From Bacteroides sp. (GTDB taxonomy: Bacteria > Bacteroidota > Bacteroidia > Bacteroidales > Muribaculaceae): DNA of 38,758 nucleotides. A program made the position numbers and the translations under genes. Location: the NCBI GenBank assembly GCA_023663525.1, contig JAMPHF010000002.1, positions 927,248-966,005 of the forward strand. Reading direction: 5' to 3'. The notes under the pieces are model-generated. The model saw only the letters and a program-made list of their open reading frames with translations. It was not told where the DNA came from and did no database searches. Within the stretch, counting starts at the first letter, position 1, and each line of letters starts with the position of its first letter. Below are positions 14,664-23,765 of the stretch, in pieces.

Positions 14664-15350
14664 TCAGTTCTGGCCGTAGTATGCGCCGGGACCGTGCTTG
14701 CGGTTGTAGTGCTTCTCGATGAGGAGTGGATTCATGGTGAGATGCGGGTTGACACCGTAGGCAATGTAGGCCATTTTTGCTACCTGCTCCATTACGACTG
14801 CGTTGTGGACGGCATCGGCGGGTGTCTTTCCCCATGCGAACGGTCCGTGGTTCTTGACGAGGACACCGGGAGTGTGCATCGGGTTCATTCCTTCGAATCG
14901 CTTGATGATTACGTTGCCGGTCTCAAGCTCGTAGTCGCCCATGACTTCTTCCTTGGTCATGTCGGGGGTGCAGGGGATGGCGTGATGGAAGTAGTCGGCA
15001 TGGGTGGTGCCGATGTTCGGGAGGTCAATTCCGGCCTGCGCCCATGCGGTTGCGTAGGTGGAGTGGGTGTGGACCACACCGCCGATTTCAGGGAAGGCAC
15101 GATAGAGGGCGAGATGGGTAGGGGTGTCGGACGACGGACGGAGCTTCCCTTCGACGATGTTTCCGTCGAGGTCAACAACGACCATATCCTCAGCTTTCAT
15201 TTCATCGTAGTCAACGCCACTCGGTTTGATGACTACGAGGCGGGTTTCAGGGTCGATTCCTGAGACGTTGCCCCAGGTGTAGATGACGAGACCGTGCTTC
15301 ACGAGGTCGATATTTGCACGGAACACTTTTTCTTTTAGTTCTTCAAGCAT
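14664..15350 (-). CDS. araD: L-ribulose-5-phosphate 4-epimerase (class II aldolase family)
   Basis: Zinc enzyme that interconverts L-ribulose 5-phosphate and D-xylulose 5-phosphate, feeding L-arabinose-type sugars into the pentose phosphate pathway. The phosphate-binding segments GNVSG and SSDTPTH are present, as is Asp75. Metal ligands His94 and His96 lie in VVHTHSTYA, a third histidine in KNHGPF (His168), and the catalytic Asp119 in THADYFH. 228 residues, against 231 in E. coli. The THADYFH segment separates it from L-fuculose-phosphate aldolases. It is alone on its strand, divergent from the reductase operon, with its own promoter at 15400-15431. Confidence 0.92.
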   Translation of the reverse strand: MLEELKEKVFRANIDLVKHGLVIYTWGNVSGIDPETRLVVIKPSGVDYDEMKAEDMVVVDLDGNIVEGKLRPSSDTPTHLALYRAFPEIGGVVHTHSTYATAWAQAGIDLPNIGTTHADYFHHAIPCTPDMTKEEVMGDYELETGNVIIKRFEGMNPMHTPGVLVKNHGPFAWGKTPADAVHNAVVMEQVAKMAYIAYGVNPHLTMNPLLIEKHYNRKHGPGAYYGQN

Positions 15351-15399
15351 GATTTATATATTTGATAGAATGTTGTAGGTTTTATGGTTGAATCGTCTG

Positions 15400-15431
15400 T
15401 AAAAGTAGGAATAATTATAGAGACCTCCAAA
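15400..15431 (-). promoter_or_regulatory. Promoter of araD
   Basis: On the minus strand, TTTG (15428-15431) is followed after 20 bases by TACTTTTA (15400-15407), which differs from TAnnTTTG only in the last base. It lies about 50 bases before the araD start. Confidence 0.55.
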
Positions 15432-15512
15432 AAAGCATGGGATAATGTATTATTAAGGAACGATAAAAACTTCATCGAAGTGAAAATATTATTGAAAATA
15501 TGTGTGGTAGGA

Positions 15513-15543
15513 TTGATGATTGTATGTAATTTTTGTAATTTTG
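15513..15543 (+). promoter_or_regulatory. Promoter of the reductase operon
   Basis: TTG (15513-15515), a 20-base spacer, then TAATTTTG (15536-15543), a full -7 match. The predicted start is near 15549, about 50 bases before the aldo/keto reductase ATG. It is divergent from the araD promoter, about 80 bases away, so shared regulation is possible. I see no clear operator palindrome in 15432-15512. Confidence 0.6.
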
Positions 15544-15600
15544 CGGAGAAGGATGGCACGATGGAGTGCCATGCTCCTGCAAACATAACCTCATATAATT

Positions 15601-16533
15601 ATGGAATATCATGAAATAGGTAAGACCGGCATGAAGGTGTCGGCTTTGAGTTTCGGTGCATCGTCGCTTGGCGCAGTGTTCCACGACATAAACGAACCTC
15701 GTGCGTTGGAGGCTGTCCATGCTGCTGTGGACGGCGGTATGAACTTTATTGATGTCTCCCCTTACTACGGTCACTATAAGGCTGAAACTGTTCTTGGTAA
15801 GGCTCTGCGCGAGATTCCGCGCGAAAAATATTATCTCTCGACCAAGGTCGGGCGTTACGGCAAGGATGGTGTCAACACGTGGGACTATTCCGCCCGACGT
15901 GCCAAGGAGAGTGTCTATGAGAGCATGGAGCGTCTGGGCATTGACCATATAGATCTCATCAATGTACATGACATTGAGTTTGCCGATCTGAATCAGGTTG
16001 CCAACGAGACTCTGCCTGCGCTTGTCGAACTCAGGGAAGAAGGCGTCGTGAGCCATGTCGGCATCACTGATCTTCAGCCCGAGAATCTAAAGTGGGTGCT
16101 TGAGCATACTCCCGAGGGGATGGTGGAGACCGTCATGAATTTCTGTCACTATACGCTCAATGACACGCTGCTTCTCGACTATCTCGACTTCTTCGAGGAG
16201 AAGGGTGTCGGGGTGATCAGTGCTTCACCGCTGTCGATGAGTCTGCTCTCTCAGCGAGGGGTCCCCGCATGGCATCCCGCTCCTAAGGGGCTTGTCGAGG
16301 CCTGCAAGAAAGCTGCGGAATATTGTGCATCCAAGGGCTATCCGATTGAGAAACTTGCCGTGCAGTTTGCAGTCAGCAATCCGCGCATCGCCACAACTCT
16401 TTTCAGCTCAGCCAATCCCGACAATGTCCGCCGAAATCTCGAATATGTCGAGGAGCCTATGGACATGAATCTCGTCAAGGAAGTGCAGGCCATCATCGGT
16501 GAGAACATGGGCGCACGTTGGAAAAATTCATAG
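15601..16533 (+). CDS. Aldo/keto reductase, probable aldose (L-fucose/L-galactose type) dehydrogenase
   Basis: A 310-residue TIM-barrel oxidoreductase using NAD(P). The four catalytic residues of the superfamily are present: Asp51 and Tyr56 in FIDVSPYYG, Lys82 in LSTKVGRYG and His123 in LINVHDIE. The whole reads most like the L-galactose / L-fucose dehydrogenase branch, which oxidises the sugar to its 1,5- or 1,4-lactone (SPYYG, NFCHYTLND, ISASPLSMSLL). It is followed after 22 bases by a metal-dependent hydrolase that could open such a lactone, which supports this reading. The exact sugar cannot be told from sequence alone. Confidence 0.8.
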   Translation: MEYHEIGKTGMKVSALSFGASSLGAVFHDINEPRALEAVHAAVDGGMNFIDVSPYYGHYKAETVLGKALREIPREKYYLSTKVGRYGKDGVNTWDYSARRAKESVYESMERLGIDHIDLINVHDIEFADLNQVANETLPALVELREEGVVSHVGITDLQPENLKWVLEHTPEGMVETVMNFCHYTLNDTLLLDYLDFFEEKGVGVISASPLSMSLLSQRGVPAWHPAPKGLVEACKKAAEYCASKGYPIEKLAVQFAVSNPRIATTLFSSANPDNVRRNLEYVEEPMDMNLVKEVQAIIGENMGARWKNS

Positions 16534-16555
16534 TGCGGTCAACACACATATATCT

Positions 16556-17482
16556 ATGGAACATTTCATAATTGATGCCCACGCACATCTCTGGCTGCGT
16601 CAGGACACCGTGGTCAATGGTCGCCCGATCCGTCCGCTGCCTAACGGGCGTGCAGATTTCATGGGCGAGGAGCGGCAGATGCTTCCCCCGTTCATGATTG
16701 ACGGGCGCAACACCGTCGAGGTATTCCTTTCCAATATGGATTATGCTCAAGTGGCAGCGGCTGTGATTGTCCAGGAGTTTATCGACGGCAATCAGAATGA
16801 GTATCTTGCAGAAGTTTCACGCAGGTTTCCTGACCGATTCTTTGTCAACGGCATGTGTGAGTTTCGCGAGCCGGATTTTCTCCCGGATGCTGTGAGGCTC
16901 ATGGATGCCGGCTTCCGTGGCATCGCTATCCCGGCCCACAGACTTCCGCTTGAAGGCGGAAAGCGTATGTGGCTCAACTCTCCCGAAATGATTGCGATGT
17001 TCAAGGAGATGGAGCGGCGCGGCGTGATTCTGTCCATCACTCTTGCCGACGGCGACATGCAGGTCGGTGAAATGAAAGAAGTCATCGAGGAATGCCCGGA
17101 GTTGAAAATCGCTGTCGGACATTTCGGGATGGTGACTGTTGACGGATGGATGGAGCAGATAAAGCTCGCACGGCATAAAAACGTCATGGTTGAGTCTGGA
17201 GGAATCACATGGCTGTTCAATTCCGAGTTCTATCCCTATCCCTCGGCCGTCAGAGCCATTAAGGAAGCCGCCGATGAGGTCGGAATGGACAAATTGATGT
17301 GGGGGTCGGACTATCCCCGCACCATAACGGCGATAACCTACAGGATGTCGTATGACTTCATCACGAAATCCAAGGAACTGACTGAGGATGAGAAACATCT
17401 TTTCCTCGGCGATAACGCCATGAAATTTTATGGTTTCAAGAATCTCCCCGTGCTTCCGTATGTGAAGAATATGTCGGAGTGA
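16556..17482 (+). CDS. Amidohydrolase-2 family metal hydrolase, probable sugar lactonase
   Basis: A 308-residue TIM-barrel hydrolase. Metal-binding His9 and His11 lie in IIDAHAHLW, a further His in VGHFGM, and the catalytic Asp in WGSDYPR near the end. Lactonases of this family, such as L-fuconolactonase, hydrolyse the product of sugar dehydrogenases, fitting the gene before it. The open frame reaches upstream into the reductase gene (to 16499), but the ATG at 16556, 22 bases after the reductase stop, gives the normal N-terminus. An aromatic-acid decarboxylase role is possible in this superfamily but fits the neighbours less well. Confidence 0.78.
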   Translation: MEHFIIDAHAHLWLRQDTVVNGRPIRPLPNGRADFMGEERQMLPPFMIDGRNTVEVFLSNMDYAQVAAAVIVQEFIDGNQNEYLAEVSRRFPDRFFVNGMCEFREPDFLPDAVRLMDAGFRGIAIPAHRLPLEGGKRMWLNSPEMIAMFKEMERRGVILSITLADGDMQVGEMKEVIEECPELKIAVGHFGMVTVDGWMEQIKLARHKNVMVESGGITWLFNSEFYPYPSAVRAIKEAADEVGMDKLMWGSDYPRTITAITYRMSYDFITKSKELTEDEKHLFLGDNAMKFYGFKNLPVLPYVKNMSE

Positions 17483-17517
17483 AAAAAATGTAAATAATTC
17501 TAATTTATTATAGGAAA

Positions 17518-18540
17518 ATGCATTCAGTTAAGATTGTTGCTCCGGGCCATGTTGTGGTTGAGGAGCAGGCTATGCCGGTTCTCAGTCCGGATGAGGTGCT
17601 GGTGAAGATTCACTACGTGGGTTTCTGCGGTTCGGACCTCAATACTTATAGAGGGAAGAATCCCATGGCGATTGATCAGGTTGTCCCCGGTCATGAAATC
17701 GGTGGTACGGTTGAGGAAATCGGTGCAGCCGTTCCTGCCGGACTCTTTGAGAAAGGCATGAGCGTGACGGTTAATCCCTACACGGCATGTGGCAAATGCT
17801 CGTCATGCCGTCGCGGTCGCCCGAACGCATGTCGTCACAATGAGACCCTCGGCGTGCAGCGTCACGGTGCCATGTCTGACTATATCGCTGTTCCCTGGTC
17901 AAAGATTATCCCTGCTCCCGGTCTCACTCCGCGCGAATGTGCGCTTGTCGAGCCGATGAGCGTCGGTTTCCATGCCGTTGACCGTGGACAGGTGACCGAT
18001 ATTGACACTGTCGCAGTCATCGGATGCGGAATGATTGGTCTTGGTGCCATCGTGCGTGCATCTCTCCGTGGTGCGACGGTGATAGCCATAGATCTTGATG
18101 ACGAGAAACTTGCTCTCGCACGTGAACTCGGTGCTACCTACTCAATCAATTCCGCGACAAGTAATCTTGCGGACGAGCTTAACCGTCTGACGGACGGCAA
18201 TGGACCGGATGTGGTGATCGAAGCTGTCGGGTCACCGTTCACCTACGTTGCTGCGGTTGAAAATGTGGCTTTCTGCGGTCGTGTCGTGTGCATCGGGTAT
18301 GCCAAGGATGATGTGTCGTTCCACACAAAACTTTTCGTTCAGAAGGAACTCGACATCCGTGGCTCGCGCAATGCAATGCCCAATGATTTTGCCGCCGTCA
18401 TCCGCTATTTCCTTGCTGGTGGACGCAACAACGCTGAAAAGCTCATCTCAGCAACTGTTACTCCTGACGAAGCGGGTGACGCGCTCGCTAAGTGGGATGC
18501 CAATCCGGGCAAAGTGTTCCGTATCCTCGTCAAGTTCTGA
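17518..18540 (+). CDS. Zinc-dependent alcohol dehydrogenase (sugar/sugar-acid dehydrogenase type)
   Basis: A 340-residue medium-chain dehydrogenase. Catalytic zinc ligands are Cys37 (FCGSD), His59 and Glu60 (PGHE). The structural zinc site is complete: Cys91, 94, 97 and 105. The NAD-binding fold starts with VIGCGMIGLGA, followed by an acidic strand end (IAIDLDDEK), which favours NAD over NADP. Closest in look to sorbitol, galactonate and threonine dehydrogenases. Third gene of the operon, 35 bases after the lactonase. In an oxidative fucose-type pathway it could oxidise the sugar acid or a keto-deoxy acid, but a dehydratase for that route is not in the window. Confidence 0.82.
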   Translation: MHSVKIVAPGHVVVEEQAMPVLSPDEVLVKIHYVGFCGSDLNTYRGKNPMAIDQVVPGHEIGGTVEEIGAAVPAGLFEKGMSVTVNPYTACGKCSSCRRGRPNACRHNETLGVQRHGAMSDYIAVPWSKIIPAPGLTPRECALVEPMSVGFHAVDRGQVTDIDTVAVIGCGMIGLGAIVRASLRGATVIAIDLDDEKLALARELGATYSINSATSNLADELNRLTDGNGPDVVIEAVGSPFTYVAAVENVAFCGRVVCIGYAKDDVSFHTKLFVQKELDIRGSRNAMPNDFAAVIRYFLAGGRNNAEKLISATVTPDEAGDALAKWDANPGKVFRILVKF

Positions 18541-18590
18541 TTTGTCCAATAAGGGGTTCCGTATACTCCTTACTGATGATAGAATAAGAT

Positions 18591-18627
18591 TAACCGCATC
18601 AGGAAGCGTGACTTCCTGATGCGGTTA
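18591..18627. terminator. Bidirectional terminator between convergent genes
   Basis: A perfect 16-bp stem (18591-18606 with 18612-18627) and a 5-base loop lie between the plus-strand dehydrogenase and the minus-strand peptidase. The flanks are AT-rich without a long T-run. Confidence 0.7.
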
Positions 18628-18658
18628 AATTATAAAAATGCAAGCTGTGAGAATTTCC

Positions 18659-20824
18659 TTACTTTGTTTCAGCTTGGGGAGCTGACGGTTTGAGCCACTT
18701 GTCAAACCAGCGGAAGAACAGACGCTGCCACATCACTGCATTCTGCGGTTTGAGAATCCAGTGGTTCTCATCGGGGAAGATGACCATCTCTGCGGGAATG
18801 CCGCGAAGTTTGGCGGCATTGAATGCCATTTCGCCTTGCGATGACAGGATACGGTAGTCAAATTCACCGTGTGAGATCATGATAGGGGTGTCCCATTTGT
18901 CAACAAAACGATGAGGCGACATTGCGAACGTGCGCTGTGCGGTCGCATTGTCTTTCTTCCAGAATGCGCCATAGTCGGGAGCAGTGGTCACATCGACGGG
19001 TGCCTTGTCGGCGCCTCCACCCATATCCCAGTTGGCAAACCACATCTCCTCTGTCTCAAGATACTGGGCTTCGATGTTGAAGATACCTGCATGAGCGAGA
19101 AAGGCTGCGAAACGTTTCTCATGGTTGCCGGCAAGCCAGTAGGTCGAGAAACCGCCGTAGCTTGCACCGGTGCAACCGATGTGTGCAGGGTCGATGAACG
19201 GACGTTGCTTCATGTAGTCAACAGCCGAGAGATAGTCGCGCATGTTCTGACCGGGGTAGTCGCCGGAAATCTGAGCATTCCACTCGGTTCCGAATCCGGG
19301 AAGACCGCGACGGTTCGGGGCAATCACGATGTAGCCGTTGGAGGCCATGAGAGCGAGATTCCAGCGGTAGCTCCAGAACTGACTGACGGCACTCTGCGGA
19401 CCACCCTGGCAGTAGAGCAGAGCGGGATAGGTCTTTGTCGAGTCAAAATCCTGGGGATACACAGCCCATACGAGCATTTCCTTGCCGTCGGTCGTCTTGA
19501 CCATGTTGCGTTCCACGGTAGGCATCTTGACGGAGGTAAGAAGCTCGGTGTTGACATTTGAGATTTGCTTGACTTCGCCTGCCTTTGCGATGCACACCTC
19601 ATTGGGTGCGAGCATTGAGTGGCGGAGTGTCACGATGCTGTCATCGCCAAGTGGTGCGAGAGCAGCGTAGTCACATTCACCGTCAGCAACGACCTTGACC
19701 TCCTTGGTAGTGATGTCAATTGCGAAGATGGGCACATTGCCTCCCTTTGCAGCAAGAAAATAGATTGACTTTCCGTTGGGATTCCATGCAATTGCATCGG
19801 CAGTATAATCCCAGTCGGTCGTGAGGTCAGTCTTCTCGCCGGAGGTGGTGTCGAGGATGAAGATGCGGTTTTTGTCAGCCTCATAACCGTCGCGCTCCAT
19901 CGAGAGCCATGCCACATATTTTCCGTCGGGTGAATATGCAGGCGCGGTGTCGTAGCCCATCATGCCTTCAGTGAGGTTGCGGGTAGATTTGTCGGCGATT
20001 GAGTAGAGATAGAGGTCGGAGTTGGTAGAGACAGCGTAGTCACGTCCTGTTTTCTTGCGTGATACATAGATGAGCGATTGGCTGTCGGGCGACCATGCGA
20101 AAGACTCTACTCCACCGAACGGACGCATTGGAGCTTCATACATCGGCTCATCAGACATGATGTCCTCGACATTGCTGACAGAGTTTCCGTCAAAATCGCA
20201 GATGAAAGGATGGGGAATCTCAGTGACCCACTGATCCCAGTGCTTGTACATCATGTCGTCAATCACCCGGCCGGTGGCTTTGGGGAGATCAGGATAGATG
20301 TCTTTTGCCTCGCGTGAGAATTTGATCGGTGAGATGAGCACGATTTTCTTTTCATCGGGCGAGAAAAGGAAACCTTCGATACCTTTCTCAAGAGATGTCA
20401 CCTGCTTGCGGTCTGAGCCGTCGGCATTCATGACCCACAGTTGCGACTTGCCGTCAGCGTCGGCGTAGGTGAACGCTATCTGCTTTCCCTGATTGATCCA
20501 TGTGAAGTTGCCTTCCGATTTTGCCGTGCGGGTGATGCGCTCAAGGTTTGAGCCGTCGGCATCCATGACATACAGGTCATTGTTGGAGCGGTTCTGCTCA
20601 AGGCTCTCGTAGGAAATGCCGAAAAGCACTTTGCGTGTGTCGGGCGAGACGCTGACAGCCGATACACGGCCGAGGGCCTCAAGTGCATCGAGATCAAAAA
20701 TCCCGGTGGTCGATTTGAAGTCAGGCTTATCGATGAGTTCGGCATCCTGTCCGTCGCCTCCGGCGGTACAAGCCACAAGCGAACCGGCAGTAAGGATTGT
20801 GGCCATGATATGGTTTAGATTCAT
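18659..20824 (-). CDS. S9 family prolyl-oligopeptidase-type peptidase, lipoprotein
   Basis: A 721-residue secreted peptidase, probably anchored in the envelope to process dietary or host peptides. The ATG at 20824 gives a lipoprotein signal with lipobox L16-V17-A18-C19; an open frame of 50 further residues upstream lacks any signal and is rejected. Residues from about 45 to 430 form a beta-propeller with repeated blades (SPDEKK, WSPDSQS, YSPDGKY, WNPNGKS). The C-terminal alpha/beta-hydrolase domain has the triad Ser555 (GASYGG), Asp656 (HGEFDYR) and His688 (DENHW). This pattern fits acylaminoacyl-peptidase / dipeptidyl-peptidase relatives (S9C). It starts 47 bases after the prs stop, with no promoter box seen between, so it may be read from prs. 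Confidence 0.9.
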   Translation of the reverse strand: MNLNHIMATILTAGSLVACTAGGDGQDAELIDKPDFKSTTGIFDLDALEALGRVSAVSVSPDTRKVLFGISYESLEQNRSNNDLYVMDADGSNLERITRTAKSEGNFTWINQGKQIAFTYADADGKSQLWVMNADGSDRKQVTSLEKGIEGFLFSPDEKKIVLISPIKFSREAKDIYPDLPKATGRVIDDMMYKHWDQWVTEIPHPFICDFDGNSVSNVEDIMSDEPMYEAPMRPFGGVESFAWSPDSQSLIYVSRKKTGRDYAVSTNSDLYLYSIADKSTRNLTEGMMGYDTAPAYSPDGKYVAWLSMERDGYEADKNRIFILDTTSGEKTDLTTDWDYTADAIAWNPNGKSIYFLAAKGGNVPIFAIDITTKEVKVVADGECDYAALAPLGDDSIVTLRHSMLAPNEVCIAKAGEVKQISNVNTELLTSVKMPTVERNMVKTTDGKEMLVWAVYPQDFDSTKTYPALLYCQGGPQSAVSQFWSYRWNLALMASNGYIVIAPNRRGLPGFGTEWNAQISGDYPGQNMRDYLSAVDYMKQRPFIDPAHIGCTGASYGGFSTYWLAGNHEKRFAAFLAHAGIFNIEAQYLETEEMWFANWDMGGGADKAPVDVTTAPDYGAFWKKDNATAQRTFAMSPHRFVDKWDTPIMISHGEFDYRILSSQGEMAFNAAKLRGIPAEMVIFPDENHWILKPQNAVMWQRLFFRWFDKWLKPSAPQAETK

Positions 20825-20871
20825 TTCTTTTTTTATTGATTGGAGTGATGAGAGAGAGGCTCGGTCTTTCC

Positions 20872-21816
20872 TTATTTTATGAGATACTGCGATGAGATTG
20901 ACTCGTGGGTGTGGACACGGCGGATTGTGTCGGCAAAGAGCCGTGCAACGGAGAGGATGGTCGCCTTTTTGCAATTCTTGTTGAATGGGATTGAGTTGGT
21001 GAACATCATCTCGGTGAGTGCGCAGTTGTCAATGCGTTCAGAGGCGGGATCAGACATGATGGCGTGTGAGCAGAGCGCGCGGACTGAGCGTGCACCGTTG
21101 GCAATCATGAGATCGGCGGCTTTGGTGATGGTCCCGGCTGTGTCCACCATGTCGTCGATGAGGATCACGTCTTTATCCTTGACATCGCCGATGACTGTCA
21201 TCTGGGCAACGACATTGGCCTTTGCACGCTGTTTGTGGCAGAGCACAAGGGGCACGTTGAGATATTTAGAATAGCTGTTGGCTCGCTTTGCACCGCCCAC
21301 ATCGGGAGAAGCAATGACGAGATTTTCAAGTTTGAGTGACTGGATGTAGGGGATGAACACTGACGATGCATACAGATGGTCAACAGGGATGTCGAAAAAT
21401 CCCTGGATCTGGTCAGCATGAAGGTCCATGGTGATGACGCGGTCAACGCCGGCAGTGGTGAGAAGGTCGGCCACGAGTTTTGCTGCGATTGACACACGCG
21501 GTTTGTCCTTGCGGTCCTGACGGGCCCAGCCGAAATATGGCATGACGGCAATGATGGAGGCCGCAGAGGCACGTTTGGCTGCATCGATCATCAGCAGAAG
21601 TTCCATGAGGTTGTCGGTGTTGGGGAATGTGGACTGCACGAGGTAGACCTCGCATCCACGTATGGATTCCTCAAACGATACCTCAAATTCGCCGTCGGCA
21701 AAGTACTGGATGTTCATCTTGCCGAGTTCGCAACCTAAGTCGCGGCAGATCTCCTCTGCCATGTAGTGAGATTTTGTCCCGGAAAAAACTTTGATTGGTG
21801 GAAGGGAATCAATCAT
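20872..21816 (-). CDS. prs: Ribose-phosphate pyrophosphokinase (PRPP synthase)
   Basis: Makes PRPP from ribose 5-phosphate and ATP for purine, pyrimidine, NAD, His and Trp synthesis. Visible are the opening IKVFSGTKSHYMAEEI, the flexible-loop region YFGWARQDRK, the PRPP synthase signature DLHADQIQGFFD (131-142) and the phosphoribosyl-binding loop VILIDDMVDTAGT. 314 residues, the normal length. The ATG at 21816 follows a promoter whose -7 box overlaps the end of the upstream terminator region. Confidence 0.97.
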   Translation of the reverse strand: MIDSLPPIKVFSGTKSHYMAEEICRDLGCELGKMNIQYFADGEFEVSFEESIRGCEVYLVQSTFPNTDNLMELLLMIDAAKRASAASIIAVMPYFGWARQDRKDKPRVSIAAKLVADLLTTAGVDRVITMDLHADQIQGFFDIPVDHLYASSVFIPYIQSLKLENLVIASPDVGGAKRANSYSKYLNVPLVLCHKQRAKANVVAQMTVIGDVKDKDVILIDDMVDTAGTITKAADLMIANGARSVRALCSHAIMSDPASERIDNCALTEMMFTNSIPFNKNCKKATILSVARLFADTIRRVHTHESISSQYLIK

Positions 21817-21847
21817 GATTATATGTAATAATGATGAGTTTTGGGTG

Positions 21848-21855
21848 CAAAATTA
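21848..21855 (-). promoter_or_regulatory. Probable prs promoter, -7 box
   Basis: TAATTTTG on the minus strand, 32 bases before the prs ATG, immediately after the terminator hairpin of the upstream transporter gene. No good TTTG lies at the expected -33 distance, which falls inside the hairpin. Confidence 0.45.
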
Positions 21856-21857
21856 CG

Positions 21858-21897
21858 AAAAATCCCTCGGTTATAATGTTAAAACCAAGGGATTTTT
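21858..21897 (-). terminator. Intrinsic terminator after the AspT/YidE-type transporter
   Basis: A 15-bp stem (21858-21872 with 21883-21897). Its only imperfection is a G-U pair when read on the minus strand, and the stem ends in a T-run in that direction. It therefore ends minus-strand transcripts from 21907-23565. Confidence 0.75.
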
Positions 21898-21906
21898 TAT
21901 GCTGTC

Positions 21907-23565
21907 TTAGAATAAGCAGAGGATTAGTGCCTGAGCGGCGACAACGCGGAGAAACATCGTGAGCGGGTAGACGGTGGAGTAGGCCACGGCCGGAGCGTCG
22001 GACCCCGTCGAGTTGTTGGCGTAGGCGAGGGCTGGAGGATCGGTGCATCCGCCCGACACAAGACCCATGATGGTCAGGAAATTGATTTTGTAGACACCTC
22101 GTGCGATGCATCCGACAACCATCAGCGGCACAAATGTGATGATGAAGCCCCAGATGACCCACCACATGCCGGTGGAGTTGAACACGGTGTCGGCAAATCC
22201 GCGACCGGACGATATGCCGACCGATGCGAGGAACAGACAGATACCAAGCTCTCGCATGAGCAGCGATGCCGATGATGATGTGTAGGTGACGAGCTTGAAC
22301 TTGTAGCCGAAACGGCTGAGAAGGATGGCCACGACGAGCGGACCGCCGGCGAGACCGAGCTTCATGCCGAAACCGACATTGAATGAACCGAGGATGATAC
22401 CGAACATGATACCGATAAAAATGGTGATGAGGTTCGGGTTGTTGAGGCGTTTCATCGAGTTGCCGAGACGTGCGCTGAGACGCTCGATGTCGTTGAGATC
22501 GCCCACGACCACAAGACGGTCACCCATCTGGAGGCGGAGGTTGGGCGAGGCGAGGAGATCGACACCTGCGCGGTTGACGCGCGTGCAGTTGAGCGAGTAG
22601 GCGGTATGAAGGCGAAGATCGCCGAGCGGCGTGCCGTTATATTTGCTCTGTGTCACGAGTATGCGGCGTGAATAGATCTGGCTCTGCACTTCCTCCCAGT
22701 CATTCTCGCCCATCTCGATCTCATGACCGATGACACCTTTGAACTTCATTTCGTCGGCCGGAGCGAGGACAACGAAAATCTTGTCGCCGACGTGGAGCTC
22801 GGTTTTCGAGGTGGGGATGACGACTTTGCCGTCCTTGCCCATGTGGCGTGACACCACAAAGTCGCAGTGGAGTATCTGATGCAGCTCGAAAAGAGTCTTT
22901 CCGTCAATGAGCATGTTGGTCACTTCAAATGACATGACGAGCGGTTTCTGCTGCGATGCTTCGATCTCATCCTCAATGAGCTTGATTTCATCCTCAGTGC
23001 GGATCTTGAAGATCGCTTTGATGAGGAGCATTGAGAGGATTATGCCGATGACACCAAGCGGATAGGCTGCCGCATAGCCCATTGCCATGATGTTGATGGC
23101 TTCTGTGGTTCCTGCCGTCTGCTGGGCTGCTGCAAGACCGGGGGTATTGGTCACGGCACCTGACATGACACCGACAAGGGCGGTGATCGGTGTGTTGCCG
23201 TCAATGTAGAAGATAGCGAGCGTGATGGCAACGTTGAGTGCTATGATCAGCACTGCGAGACCGTTGAGCAACACTCCTCCCTTCTTGAACGATGAGAAGA
23301 AACCGGGTCCAACCTGGATACCGATGGCAAAAATGAATAGAATCAAGCCGAATTCGCGCACGAATTTCAACACTTCGGGGTTGACAATGTAACCGAAATG
23401 CCCCATGACGATTCCGACGAACAGCACGAAAGTGACACCGAGCGAAATGCCGCCTATCTTCAATTTGCCGAGGAAGATTCCGGCGGCGATCACGAAGGAA
23501 TAGAGCACAAGTGTACTCGCAAGCTCCGTGTGGCCCGGCCCGATAAGGTCAATTAACCATTCCAT
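21907..23565 (-). CDS. AspT/YidE-type putative antiporter with two TrkA-C domains
   Basis: A 552-residue inner-membrane protein of the aspartate:alanine exchanger-like family. Residues 1-180 hold about five to six membrane helices. Residues 200-370 form a cytoplasmic part with two TrkA-C (RCK-C) domains, seen in the repeated pattern of 'hVGDKIFVVLAP' and 'QMGDRLVVVGDL'. Residues 380-552 hold a second membrane block with GxxGGPLVVAILLSRFG and VSGGCTDPPALAYAN. The two blocks are internal repeats, as in AspT, YidE and YbjL. The substrate cannot be predicted; RCK-C domains suggest ligand gating. It stands alone between its own promoter and terminator. Confidence 0.85.
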   Translation of the reverse strand: MEWLIDLIGPGHTELASTLVLYSFVIAAGIFLGKLKIGGISLGVTFVLFVGIVMGHFGYIVNPEVLKFVREFGLILFIFAIGIQVGPGFFSSFKKGGVLLNGLAVLIIALNVAITLAIFYIDGNTPITALVGVMSGAVTNTPGLAAAQQTAGTTEAINIMAMGYAAAYPLGVIGIILSMLLIKAIFKIRTEDEIKLIEDEIEASQQKPLVMSFEVTNMLIDGKTLFELHQILHCDFVVSRHMGKDGKVVIPTSKTELHVGDKIFVVLAPADEMKFKGVIGHEIEMGENDWEEVQSQIYSRRILVTQSKYNGTPLGDLRLHTAYSLNCTRVNRAGVDLLASPNLRLQMGDRLVVVGDLNDIERLSARLGNSMKRLNNPNLITIFIGIMFGIILGSFNVGFGMKLGLAGGPLVVAILLSRFGYKFKLVTYTSSSASLLMRELGICLFLASVGISSGRGFADTVFNSTGMWWVIWGFIITFVPLMVVGCIARGVYKINFLTIMGLVSGGCTDPPALAYANNSTGSDAPAVAYSTVYPLTMFLRVVAAQALILCLF

Positions 23566-23674
23566 GAACTAATAATTTGACTATAATTGTTTTTCTACAA
23601 TCTTTTTCCCTATTTGCATGTGCCCTCACGACCGGTTACGGCATCGATGGGTCACGGTCTGAATTTTGAAAGTG

Positions 23675-23682
23675 CAAAGGTA
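23675..23682 (-). promoter_or_regulatory. Probable promoter of the AspT/YidE-type gene, -7 box
   Basis: TACCTTTG on the minus strand matches TAnnTTTG exactly, 109 bases before the gene. A TTG lies 23 bases further upstream, slightly far for the -33 box. Confidence 0.45.
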
Positions 23683-23765
23683 GGAATTTTTTAGCATTTT
23701 TTTAACAATGAATGCCGCGAATTTTTCATCGTTCCGTTCATTGCGCATTGCTCGGTGAAGTGATG

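Noticed and set aside
14413..14835. A minus-strand open frame of 140 residues across the MITE and the end of araD.
   Set aside because: It joins part of araD in the wrong frame to the MITE end; composition is not protein-like and no start signal is seen.
14664..15350. L-fuculose-phosphate aldolase instead of AraD, suggested by the possible fucose operon next door.
   Set aside because: The THADYFH and HTHSTYAT segments and the 228-residue length fit ribulose-phosphate 4-epimerase better.
20825..20974. A 50-residue extension of the S9 peptidase.
   Set aside because: It overlaps the end of prs and would hide the lipoprotein signal that begins at the ATG at 20824.
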